A stretch of DNA of 64,000 nucleotides, from the NCBI RefSeq assembly GCF_016862455.1, contig NZ_BOMZ01000115.1:1-64000 (forward strand), read 5' to 3'. A program made the translations under genes and the position numbers. This document shows, piece by piece, positions 35,503 through 43,517 of the stretch. The stretch comes from Actinoplanes utahensis (lineage in GTDB: Bacteria > Actinomycetota > Actinomycetes > Mycobacteriales > Micromonosporaceae). Numbering within the stretch: the first letter of the stretch is position 1; each line of letters opens with the position of its first letter. The notes beneath the pieces were generated by a model. It saw only the letters and a program-made list of their open reading frames with translations, did no database searches and was not told the DNA's origin.

Positions 35503-36651
35503 ATGACATTGGGTGTCTGGCTGGTCGGCGGGCGCGGCAGCGTCGCGGTGACCAGCATCGTCGGAGCTCACGCGCTGCGAGCCGGGCTGGCCCCGGCCAC
35601 CGGCTGCGTCACCGAGCTTCCCGAGTTCCGTGCCGCCGGTCTCGCCGACTTCGGTGACCTCGTCTTCGGCGGCCACGACCTGGTGGCGACACCGGTGACG
35701 AAGAAGGCCGAGGAGCTGGCCGCCGCCGGTGTCGTGCCCGCCGCCCTGGTCACCGCCCTGCACACGGCACTGTCCGCGCTCGACGGTGAGATCCGGCCGG
35801 TGCCGGCCGGCGAGACCCAGGCGGTGACCGCCGCGCTGCTCGCCGCCGACCTGGCCGCCTTCCGGGACAGGCACGGCCTGGACCGGGTGGTGGTGATCAA
35901 CGTGTCGTCCACCGAACCCGTTCCTGATCCGCACCCCGCGCACGCCACGCTCGCCGCCCTCGACGCGGCGCTGGAGAGCGGCGCGACGGTGCTGCCACCC
36001 AGTTCCCTCTACGCGTACGCGGCGTTCACCGCCGGCTGCTCCTACGTCGACTTCACCCCGTCGACCGGCGCCCGGCTGCCGGCGCTCGCCGAACTCGCCG
36101 CCCAGCGTGGCCTGCCCTGGGCCGGACACGACGGCAAGACCGGCGAGACCCTGCTCAAGTCGGTGCTGGCGCCGATGTTCGCCCGCCGGCACCTGCAGGT
36201 GCGCACCTGGTCGGGTGTCAACCTGCTCGGCGGCGGCGACGGCGCCAACCTCGCCGATCCCGGCGCCAACGCGGCCAAGAGCGCCAGCAAACAGCGGGTC
36301 CTGCGGGAGACCCTCGGCTATCAGCCGCAGGGCGCCGTCCGGATCGAGTACGTCGAGGACATCGGCGACTTCAAGACCGCCTGGGACCTGGTCACCTTCG
36401 CCGGTTTCCTGGGCACCGGCATGCGCCTGGAGCTGACCTGGCACGGTTGTGACTCGGCACTCGCCGCTCCACTGATCCTCGACCTGGCCCGGCTCACCGG
36501 CGCCGCCCATGCCGCCGGACACTCCGGCCCGCTGACCGAGTTCGCCTACTTCTTCAAGGACCCGGTCGGTGCGGCCCCGCACGGATTCGCCGAACAGTGG
36601 CAGGACCTCGTCGGGTTCGCCGCCCGGCTCGGCACGGGAACGCCACGATGA
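35503..36651 (+). CDS. inositol-3-phosphate-synthase-like sugar phosphate cyclase
   Basis: A 382-residue NAD-dependent enzyme of the myo-inositol-1-phosphate synthase fold: N-terminal VWLVGGRGSVAVTSIVGAH (dinucleotide binding), central VINVSSTEP, AGHDGKTGETLLKSVLAPMF with the catalytic Lys region, and LLGGGDGANLADP. It should convert a hexose phosphate into a cyclitol phosphate. The ATG at 35503 has GGAGG eight bases upstream. First gene of an eight-gene operon, taking the place occupied by the dehydroquinate-synthase-like EboD in other ebo clusters. A substrate other than glucose 6-phosphate is possible. Confidence 0.8.
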   Translation: MTLGVWLVGGRGSVAVTSIVGAHALRAGLAPATGCVTELPEFRAAGLADFGDLVFGGHDLVATPVTKKAEELAAAGVVPAALVTALHTALSALDGEIRPVPAGETQAVTAALLAADLAAFRDRHGLDRVVVINVSSTEPVPDPHPAHATLAALDAALESGATVLPPSSLYAYAAFTAGCSYVDFTPSTGARLPALAELAAQRGLPWAGHDGKTGETLLKSVLAPMFARRHLQVRTWSGVNLLGGGDGANLADPGANAAKSASKQRVLRETLGYQPQGAVRIEYVEDIGDFKTAWDLVTFAGFLGTGMRLELTWHGCDSALAAPLILDLARLTGAAHAAGHSGPLTEFAYFFKDPVGAAPHGFAEQWQDLVGFAARLGTGTPR

Positions 36652-37502
36652 CCGGCTGGCGCGACCTCGTCGAGCTCACCCGCGCGCCGGCCGCGCTGTC
36701 CGTGCCCGGCGACGTCGTCGCCGGCGCGGCAGCCGCCGGCACACTGGGACCGCGCACCGCTGCGATGGCGGCGGCGTCGGTGTGCCTGTACTGGGCCGGG
36801 ATGGCCGCCAACGACTTCGCCGATCGCCACGTCGACGCCGTCGAGCGCCCGCACCGGCCGATCCCGTCCGGCCGGGTGTCTCCCACGGCTGCCGCCGGTG
36901 TCGCTGCCGGGCTGACCGCGGCCGGAGTGGCGGTCGCCGCGCTCGCCGGTGGCCGCCGGCAGCTTCCGGTGGTGCTCGGCCTGGCCGGGGCGATCTGGGC
37001 GTACGACCTGGGCGCCAAGAACACCGCGGCCGGTCCCGCCGTGATGGCCGGGTGCCGGGGGCTCGACGTGCTGCTCGGCACCGGCGGGCACTGGCGGACC
37101 CGGCCGGGTGCCGTCCTGCCGGCCGCGCTGACCGTGGCCGCGCACACCTGGACGGTCACCGTGCTGTCGCGCCGGGAGGTGCACGGCGCCGAGCCGTCGC
37201 TGCCGCTGCGTACCCTGGCCGTCACCGCGGCGATCGCCACCGCCGCCGGACGGAGTTCACGGATGCTCGTGCCGGCCGCGCTGGCCGCCTGGTACGCCGT
37301 CCGGTTCGGCGCCGCGCAGGCCCGAGCGGCCGCTGAACCCAGCGGGAGCCGGATCCGGGACGCCGTCACGGCCGGGATCACCAGTTTGCCGGTGCTGCAG
37401 GGGGCGCTGACCGCCCGTACCGGCACGCCCGCCGTCGGTGCGGCCACCGCCGTCCTGGCTCCGATGGCGGCCCGGCTCGCCAGACTGGTGAGCGCGACAT
37501 GA
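36648..37502 (+). CDS. eboC: UbiA-type prenyltransferase, EboC-like
   Basis: A 284-residue polytopic membrane protein with about eight hydrophobic helices. The first aspartate-rich prenyl-diphosphate site is NDFADRHVD (55-63), followed by ERPHRPIPSGRVS (66-78); the second region reads YDLGAKNT, a weakened second motif. It is expected to transfer a prenyl group from a diphosphate donor to a small acceptor in the membrane. The ATG overlaps the cyclase stop, so product and acceptor supply are coupled. Related proteins are annotated as the SCO3242 family in actinomycetes. The symbol follows the cluster context. Confidence 0.85.
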   Translation: MTGWRDLVELTRAPAALSVPGDVVAGAAAAGTLGPRTAAMAAASVCLYWAGMAANDFADRHVDAVERPHRPIPSGRVSPTAAAGVAAGLTAAGVAVAALAGGRRQLPVVLGLAGAIWAYDLGAKNTAAGPAVMAGCRGLDVLLGTGGHWRTRPGAVLPAALTVAAHTWTVTVLSRREVHGAEPSLPLRTLAVTAAIATAAGRSSRMLVPAALAAWYAVRFGAAQARAAAEPSGSRIRDAVTAGITSLPVLQGALTARTGTPAVGAATAVLAPMAARLARLVSAT

Positions 37503-38329
37503 GCGGGCTGCGGTTCGGATATGGCACGAACGGGTTCGGCAACCATCGGCTCTCCGACGCCCTGGCGGTGCTGGCCGACCTCGGCTACGACGGGGTGGCG
37601 CTGACCCTCGATCACGGCCACCTCAACCCGTACGCGAAAGGCGCCGCCCGCCGGGTCGAGGCGGTCGCCGCTCGCCTGGCCCGCCTCGGACTGTCGGTGG
37701 TGGTCGAGACCGGCGCCCGCTATCTGCTCGACCCGTGGCGCAAGCACGCGCCGACCCTCCTGCACGACGACCGGGACGTACGGATCGACTTCCTTCGCCG
37801 GGCCGTGACGATCGGCGCGGACCTGGGCGCGGAGGCGGTCTCGTTCTGGGCCGGGATCCGGCCGGACGGCGTCGGCGAGGACACCGCGTGGCAGCGGCTC
37901 GTCGACGGCTGCGCCGAGGTGCACGCCGCCGCCGAGCGGCAGGGTGTGGTCCTCGGCTTCGAACCGGAGCCGGGCATGCTCGTCGAGGACATCGCCGGCT
38001 GGCGGCGGCTGCACTCCGCGCTGGGCGCGCCCGCCGGGTTCGGCATCACCCTCGACATCGGGCACTGCCGCTGCCTGGAGCCCGACCCGGTTCCGGACTG
38101 TGTGGCGTCGGTGGCCGAGCATCTGGTCAACGTCCAGATCGACGACATGCGCCGGGGTGTGCACGAGCATCTCGAGCTGGGCACCGGCGAGATCCACTTC
38201 CCGCCGGTGCTGGCCGCGCTCGAGAAGGCCGGCTACCGCGGGCTGGTGGCGGTCGAGCTGCCCCGGCACTCGCATGCCGCCCCAAGCGTCGCGGCGTCCT
38301 CCATCGGGTTTCTGCGAGCGCTGGTCTGA
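37499..38329 (+). CDS. sugar phosphate isomerase/epimerase (AP endonuclease 2 TIM barrel)
   Basis: A 276-residue TIM barrel of the xylose-isomerase-like superfamily. Likely metal ligands are in GFEPEPGM (Glu), TLDIGHC (Asp/His), DDMRRGVHEHLELGTGEIHF (His/Glu) and VAVELPRHSH (Glu). It should isomerise or epimerise a sugar, cyclitol or keto-acid. It starts with an ATG overlapping the prenyltransferase stop and belongs to the ebo-like operon, distinct from the EboE protein three genes later. Confidence 0.85.
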   Translation: MSGLRFGYGTNGFGNHRLSDALAVLADLGYDGVALTLDHGHLNPYAKGAARRVEAVAARLARLGLSVVVETGARYLLDPWRKHAPTLLHDDRDVRIDFLRRAVTIGADLGAEAVSFWAGIRPDGVGEDTAWQRLVDGCAEVHAAAERQGVVLGFEPEPGMLVEDIAGWRRLHSALGAPAGFGITLDIGHCRCLEPDPVPDCVASVAEHLVNVQIDDMRRGVHEHLELGTGEIHFPPVLAALEKAGYRGLVAVELPRHSHAAPSVAASSIGFLRALV

Positions 38330-38340
38330 AGGGAGACGTC

Positions 38341-38931
38341 ATGGACCCCGGCACGCTTCGTACGGCATTGGCGCCGTCGCCCGGTGTCGGCTGGCTCGAC
38401 GACGGCGTGGCACGCGTCAGCGCCGATCCGGCGAGCATCATCCGGTTGTTCGCGGCCGCCGGACGGCACTGCGGGCGAGCCCCGTTGCCCGGCGCGCCGG
38501 GCTGGACCGCCGACCAGGCGGCCCGCGTCCTGCTGCTGGGCGCCCTGCCCGCCGGCGACCTGGCCCGGCACGTCGACGATCTGTACCGGCACGGCGACGC
38601 CGCGGAGAAGCTGGCCGTCCTGAAAGCGCTGCCCCTGCTGCCGATCGGCGACGCGGCGGCGCCGTTGCTGCACGACGCCGTCCGCACCAACGACACCCGG
38701 CTGGTCGCCGCGGCGCTCGGCCCGTACGCGGTGCACCTGGATCAGGCCGCCTGGCGGCAGGCCGTCCTGAAGTGCGTCTTCATGGGCATCCCGCTGGCCG
38801 TGGTGCACGGGCTGGCCGGGCGTGCGGACGCCGAGCTGGCGGCGATGGCGGAGGGCTTGCGCGACGAGCGGGAGGCTGCCGGCCGGCGGTTTCCCGACGA
38901 CGCCCTCGCCCTGCTGCGCCAGTCCACTTGA
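38341..38931 (+). CDS. eboA: EboA-domain protein
   Basis: A 196-residue all-helical protein with HEAT-like repeats (VLLLGALPAGDLARHVDDL, EKLAVLKALPLLPIGDAAAP, DTRLVAAALGPYAVHLD, WRQAVLKCVFMGIPLAVVHG). The WRQAVLKCxFMG segment and overall layout match EboA, a protein of unknown biochemical role found only in ebo clusters. No catalytic residues are apparent; a scaffold role is possible. The ATG at 38341 follows AAGGGAG. The recognition depends on both sequence features and order beside the TatD and EboE genes. Confidence 0.78.
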   Translation: MDPGTLRTALAPSPGVGWLDDGVARVSADPASIIRLFAAAGRHCGRAPLPGAPGWTADQAARVLLLGALPAGDLARHVDDLYRHGDAAEKLAVLKALPLLPIGDAAAPLLHDAVRTNDTRLVAAALGPYAVHLDQAAWRQAVLKCVFMGIPLAVVHGLAGRADAELAAMAEGLRDEREAAGRRFPDDALALLRQST

Positions 38932-38948
38932 GGATCTCTGGAGGTTCG

Positions 38949-39800
38949 ATGCGCATCTTCGACCCGCACATCCACATGACGTCCCGCACCACCGACGACT
39001 ATGAGCGGATGGCCGCCGCCGGTGTGCGGGCCGTCGTCGAGCCGGCGTTCTGGCTCGGGCAGCCGCGTACCGGCGCCGGTTCGTTCGCCGACTATTTCGA
39101 CTCGCTCGTCGGCTGGGAGCCGTTCCGGGCCGCCCAGTTCGGGATCCGGCACCACGCCACCATCGCGCTCAACCCGAAGGAGGCGAACGATCCGCGCTGC
39201 CGGGAGGCGCTGAAACTGGTGCCGCGCTACCTGGACAAGGACTCGGTGGTGGCGGTCGGCGAGATCGGCTACGACGCGATGACTCCGGAGGAGGACGAGG
39301 TCTTCGCCGCCCAGCTGGAGCTGGCCGTCGATCACGAGCTGCCGGCGCTGGTGCACACGCCGCACCGGGACAAGGCGCGCGGCGTGGAGCGTACCCTCGC
39401 GGTGGTTCGTGCGTCGGGGATCGGGCCGGGCCGGGTCGTCGTCGACCACCTCAACGAGGTGACGGTCGGGGCGGTGCAGGACGCGGGCTGCTGGATGGGC
39501 TTCTCCATCTATCCGGACACGAAGATGTCGCCGTCGCGGATGGTCGAGATCCTGCGGGAGCGGGGCCTGGAGCGGATGCTCGTCAACTCGGCCGCCGACT
39601 GGGGACGCTCCGATCCGCTGCTGACCCTGCGCACCGGGGAGGCGATGCTCGCCGCCGGGTTCAGCGACGACGACGTGGACCGGGTGCTGTGGCGCAATCC
39701 GGTGGAGTTCTACGGCCAGTCGGGGCGGCTCGACCTGTCCGAGACGGCCGCCGGCGAGGCGACCTTCGAGGGCAGTTCCATCCTGCGAGGTGGCAGCTGA
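38949..39800 (+). CDS. eboB: TatD-family metal-dependent hydrolase, EboB
   Basis: A 283-residue amidohydrolase-fold protein. Metal-binding motifs: FDPHIHM near the N-terminus, VVAVGEIGYD, LPALVHTPH, RVVVDHLNE and NSAADWG. TatD relatives are hydrolases, often nucleases, but EboB members act in ebo metabolism on an unknown substrate. The ATG at 38949 follows GGAGG. The stop TGA shares one base with the eboE ATG (TGATG), so translation is coupled. Confidence 0.85.
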   Translation: MRIFDPHIHMTSRTTDDYERMAAAGVRAVVEPAFWLGQPRTGAGSFADYFDSLVGWEPFRAAQFGIRHHATIALNPKEANDPRCREALKLVPRYLDKDSVVAVGEIGYDAMTPEEDEVFAAQLELAVDHELPALVHTPHRDKARGVERTLAVVRASGIGPGRVVVDHLNEVTVGAVQDAGCWMGFSIYPDTKMSPSRMVEILRERGLERMLVNSAADWGRSDPLLTLRTGEAMLAAGFSDDDVDRVLWRNPVEFYGQSGRLDLSETAAGEATFEGSSILRGGS

Positions 39801-40942
39801 TGCGGGTACGGCACAGCGGTGGGCAGCCCCTGCACCTGAGCTACTGCACCAACGTGCACCCGGCCGAGGACCTGCCCGGCATCCTGGCGCAGCTGGACGT
39901 GTACGCGCTGCCGATCCGGGAGCGGCTCGGCGCCGACCTGCTCGGCCTGGGACTCTGGCTCGCCGCGCCGGCCGCCGCGGCGCTGGCCGCCGACCGCACG
40001 GCCCGGCGGCGGCTGCGGGCCGAGCTGGACGCGCGCGGGCTGGAGGTGGTGACCCTCAACGGCTTCCCGTACCGGGCGTTCCAGGCGCCGGTGGTCAAAT
40101 ACGACGTCTACCACCCGGACTGGACCACTCCGGACCGGCTGCGGTACACCCTCGACCTGGCCCGGGTGCTGGTGGACCTGCTGCCCGACGACGCGGCCCG
40201 CGGGTCGATCTCGACGCTGCCGCTGGCCTGGCGCGACCCGTGGCGCCCGGACCAGCGGGAGGCCGCGGCCCGGATGCTGGACCGGCTCGCGAGCGGCCTG
40301 GGCGAGATCGAGGGACGGACCGGCCGCACGATACGGGTCGGCTTCGAACCGGAGCCCGGCTGCATCGTGGAGACCACCGGACAGGCCGCGGAGCTGCTGT
40401 CCGCGGTGGACACCGACCGGCTCGGCGTCTGCCTCGACCTGGCACACCTGGCGTGCGCGTGGGAGGAGCCGGCGGACGCCCTCCGCCCCCTCGCCGACGC
40501 CGGGCTTCCGGTGGTGAAGGTCCAGGTCAGCGCCGCACTGGAGGTCGCCGATCCGGTCGCCGCCGAGCCGGTGCTGCGGCAGTACGCCGAACCGCGTTTC
40601 CTGCACCAGACCCGCTCGGCGGCCGGACCGTCGGCCGACGACCTGGACCTCGCCCTGGCCGGCGACCTTCCGGGGCCGTGGCGGGTGCACTTCCACGTGC
40701 CGCTGCACGTCGCTCCGGCGCCGCCGTTGTCGAGCACCACCGCGGTGATCGAGGGGGTGCTGCGCGATCTGATGAGCGCGGACGAGCCGTGGTGCGACCA
40801 CCTCGACGTGGAGACGTACACCTGGGACGTGCTGCCCGCGGACCGGCGCCCGGCCGGCCCGGCGGAGCTGGCCGACGGCATCGCCGGCGAGCTGGCGTGG
40901 ACCCGTGACCTGCTGAGCCGGGTGGCGGAGGCACGGTCGTGA
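39800..40942 (+). CDS. eboE: EboE-family TIM-barrel protein
   Basis: A 380-residue xylose-isomerase-like barrel. The EboE hallmark segments are LSYCTNVHPAEDLPGIL, VVTLNGFPYRAFQAPVVKYD and VYHPDWT near the N-terminus; metal-site motifs GFEPEPGCIVE and VCLDLAHLACAWEE follow. The C-terminal region (WRVHFHVPLHV, DHLDVETYTWDVLP) is typical. The family is associated with metabolite transport and maturation in cyanobacterial ebo clusters, where the operon is linked to moving a scytonemin precursor to the periplasm. The actual reaction is unknown. Confidence 0.85.
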   Translation: MRVRHSGGQPLHLSYCTNVHPAEDLPGILAQLDVYALPIRERLGADLLGLGLWLAAPAAAALAADRTARRRLRAELDARGLEVVTLNGFPYRAFQAPVVKYDVYHPDWTTPDRLRYTLDLARVLVDLLPDDAARGSISTLPLAWRDPWRPDQREAAARMLDRLASGLGEIEGRTGRTIRVGFEPEPGCIVETTGQAAELLSAVDTDRLGVCLDLAHLACAWEEPADALRPLADAGLPVVKVQVSAALEVADPVAAEPVLRQYAEPRFLHQTRSAAGPSADDLDLALAGDLPGPWRVHFHVPLHVAPAPPLSSTTAVIEGVLRDLMSADEPWCDHLDVETYTWDVLPADRRPAGPAELADGIAGELAWTRDLLSRVAEARS

Positions 40943-42330
40943 CCAAGCTGGTGGTTCTCGACGTGGTCGGGCTGACGCCGCGGCTGCTCGCGCACATGCC
41001 GCGGCTGCGCGCCGTGGCGGAGAGCGGTTTCCAGGCCCGGCTCGATCCGGTGCTGCCCGCCGTCACCTGCTCGGTGCAGGCGACCCTGCTGACCGGCGAG
41101 ACCCCGGCCGGGCACGGGATCGTCGGCAACGGCTGGTACTTCCGGGACCTGGGCGAGGTGCTGCTGTGGCGTCAGCACCACGCGCTGGTCGGCGGGGAGA
41201 AGGTCTGGGAGGCGGCCCGCCGGCGGCAGCCCGGCTACACGGTGGCGAACATCTGCTGGTGGTACGCGATGGGCGCGGACGTCGACTGGACCGTCACGCC
41301 GCGGCCGATCTACCGGGCCGACGGCCGTAAGGAGCCGGACTGCTACACCGACCCGCCGGAGCTGCACGACGAGCTGACCGCCGCGCTCGGCACGTTCCCG
41401 CTGTTCTCCTACTGGGGGCCGGGCGCCGGGATGGCCTCGTCGCGGTGGATCTGCGCGGCCGCGCAGCGGGTGATGGCGGCCCACGACCCCGACCTGACCC
41501 TGGTCTACGTCCCGCATCTCGACTACGACCTGCAGCGTTTCGGCCCGTCGGATCCCCGCGCCGCGGCCGCTGCCGCCGAGCTGGACACCGTCCTCGACCC
41601 GCTGTTGCGGGCGGCTGCCGGACGCGGCGCGACGGTGGTGGCGCTGTCGGAGTACGGCATCACCGAAGCCCGGCGCCCGGTCGACGTGAACCGCGCGCTG
41701 CGCGCCGACGGCCTGCTGCGGGTGCACACCCAGGACGGCATGGAGTACCTGGATCCGTGGACGTCACGGGCGTTCGCCGTCGCCGACCACCAGATCGCGC
41801 ATGTCTACGTCAAGAACCCGGGGGACCTGCCACGGGTCGCGAAGGTGCTGGCCGGGCTGCCGGGAGTCGCCGGGGTGCTCGACGCCGACGGCAAGCGTTC
41901 GCACGGCCTGGACCATCCGCGTGCCGGGGAGCTGGTGCTGGTGGCCGAGCCGGACGCCTGGTTCACCTACTACTACTGGCTCGACGACGCGCGGGCGCCC
42001 GACTTCGCCCGGCTCGTGGAGATCCACCGCAAGCCGGGGTACGACCCGGCCGAGCTGTTCTTCGACCCGTCCGCCCCGGCGGCGGCGAAGCGGCGCGCGG
42101 GGATCGCACTCGCCCGCAAGAAGCTCGGCATGCGCTACCTGATGAGCGTGGTCGGCCTGGACGCCGGCGCCCGGGCGGTCCGCGGCTCGCACGGCAGGCT
42201 TCCGGACCATCCGGACGACGGCCCGGTGCTGCTGTGCTCGGATCCGGCGGCCGGGCGGGACGACATCGCCGCGACCGAGGTGAAGGCACTGCTGCTGGAG
42301 CTGGCCGGCCTGGTGGAGGGCGCGTCGTGA
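40939..42330 (+). CDS. type I phosphodiesterase/nucleotide pyrophosphatase, EboF-like
   Basis: A 463-residue alkaline-phosphatase-superfamily enzyme. VVLDVVGLTP gives the first metal Asp, and VTCSVQATLLTGETPAGHGI holds the nucleophile Thr/Ser region. VYVPHLDYDLQRFG supplies Asp/His ligands, and SEYGIT and ADHQIAHVYV the remaining metal residues. No signal peptide is present, so it acts in the cytosol. It would hydrolyse a phosphodiester or diphosphate, for example releasing a cyclitol or prenyl product. The GTG overlaps the eboE stop. The cluster equivalent is called EboF; identity as such is inferred from context. Confidence 0.82.
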   Translation: MTKLVVLDVVGLTPRLLAHMPRLRAVAESGFQARLDPVLPAVTCSVQATLLTGETPAGHGIVGNGWYFRDLGEVLLWRQHHALVGGEKVWEAARRRQPGYTVANICWWYAMGADVDWTVTPRPIYRADGRKEPDCYTDPPELHDELTAALGTFPLFSYWGPGAGMASSRWICAAAQRVMAAHDPDLTLVYVPHLDYDLQRFGPSDPRAAAAAAELDTVLDPLLRAAAGRGATVVALSEYGITEARRPVDVNRALRADGLLRVHTQDGMEYLDPWTSRAFAVADHQIAHVYVKNPGDLPRVAKVLAGLPGVAGVLDADGKRSHGLDHPRAGELVLVAEPDAWFTYYYWLDDARAPDFARLVEIHRKPGYDPAELFFDPSAPAAAKRRAGIALARKKLGMRYLMSVVGLDAGARAVRGSHGRLPDHPDDGPVLLCSDPAAGRDDIAATEVKALLLELAGLVEGAS

Positions 42331-43397
42331 CGCAGTCGGCCGCGCGGGCGCTGGACGACTCCGAGTTGCGGGCCCGGTTCGACGCCCGGCTGGCGGAGTT
42401 CCTGCGGCAGCAGGGCCCGGACTGGCCGGACGGCGCGCCGCGCGGGCTGCTGAACACGCTGAGCCGGTTCGTGCTGTCCGGCGGCAAACGGCTGCGCCCG
42501 ATGTTCTGCTACTGGGGCTGGCGCGGCGCGGGCGGCGCGGACACCGACGCGATCGTCACCGCGGCGGCGGCGCTGGAGCTGTTCCACGCCTTCGCGCTGA
42601 TCCACGACGACATCATGGACGGCAGCGAGCGCCGCCGGGGCGAGCCGTCGGTGCATCAGCTGTTCACCGACCGGCACACCCTCTCGTCGTGGCGCGGCGA
42701 CGCGGCCCGGTACGGGTTCAACACCGCACTGCTCGGCGGGGACCTCTGTGCGGTCTGGGCGGATCAGATGTTCCAGGACTGCGGCCTGTCCCGGGAGCAG
42801 GTGCACCGGGGTTACGCGGTGTTCTGCGGCATGCGCACCGAGGTGATCGCCGGCCAGTACCTCGACCTGGTCTCCGGGGTGGGCGAGGGCACCGCGGCGG
42901 GGGCGCTGACCGTGATCCGGATGAAGTCGGCGCGGTACACGGTGACCCGCCCGTTGCAGATCGGCGCGGCGCTCGCCGGCGCCGACGACGACATGCTGGC
43001 CGCGTTCGCGTCCTTCGGTGACCCGCTGGGTGATGCCTTCCAGTTGCGTGACGACGTGCTGGGCGTGTTCGGCGATCCGGCGGTGACCGGCAAGTCGGTG
43101 CTCGACGACCTGCGGGAGGGCAAGCGCACGGTGATGATGGCGTACGCCCGGGACCGGGCCACCCGGGAGCAGGCGACGCGGATCAAGGAGCTGCTCGGCA
43201 GCCCGGGGCTGGACGCGGACGGCGCGGCCGAGCTGCGCCGGATCATCGTCGACACCGGCGCGCTGGAGCGTACCGAGCGGTTGATCGAGAAACGCCTGAG
43301 CACGGCGGTGGCCGCGCTGGCGGCGGCGCCGGTGCCGGCGGAGGTGTCCGCCCAGTTGATGTTCCTGGCGGACGGGGCGGTCAACCGGCAGAGCTGA
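42327..43397 (+). CDS. polyprenyl diphosphate synthase
   Basis: A 356-residue trans-prenyltransferase with GGKRLRP (52-58), first aspartate-rich motif DDIMD (94-98), RRRGEPS and a second motif in QLRDDVLGVFGD (242-246 DDVLG). The residue five before the first Asp is Phe and the next is Ala, a pattern compatible with a C20 (GGPP) product, though chain length is uncertain. It likely supplies the prenyl donor for the EboC-like transferase. The GTG overlaps the previous stop. It is the last gene of the operon; no clear terminator follows. Confidence 0.92.
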   Translation: MTQSAARALDDSELRARFDARLAEFLRQQGPDWPDGAPRGLLNTLSRFVLSGGKRLRPMFCYWGWRGAGGADTDAIVTAAAALELFHAFALIHDDIMDGSERRRGEPSVHQLFTDRHTLSSWRGDAARYGFNTALLGGDLCAVWADQMFQDCGLSREQVHRGYAVFCGMRTEVIAGQYLDLVSGVGEGTAAGALTVIRMKSARYTVTRPLQIGAALAGADDDMLAAFASFGDPLGDAFQLRDDVLGVFGDPAVTGKSVLDDLREGKRTVMMAYARDRATREQATRIKELLGSPGLDADGAAELRRIIVDTGALERTERLIEKRLSTAVAALAAAPVPAEVSAQLMFLADGAVNRQS

Positions 43398-43416
43398 GCT
43401 TTCCGCTCTCATCGAC

Positions 43417-43449
43417 AAAAGTCGATATCGGACAGTCGGAAGTATAGAC
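43417..43449 (+). promoter_or_regulatory. conserved promoter/operator element D
   Basis: AAAAGTC (43417-43423), 19 bases, then TATAGAC (43443-43449), inside GACAAAAGTC...GGAAGTATAGACAG. It closely matches elements A and B near 28.9 kb in motif and spacing and lies 70 bases before the dehydrogenase start. Confidence 0.5.
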
Positions 43450-43517
43450 AGTTCTGTATGAAGTCCTTACTGTTTCGATTGTTACGCCGAGGTAAACCCC
43501 GGAGAGGTCGTACCCCC

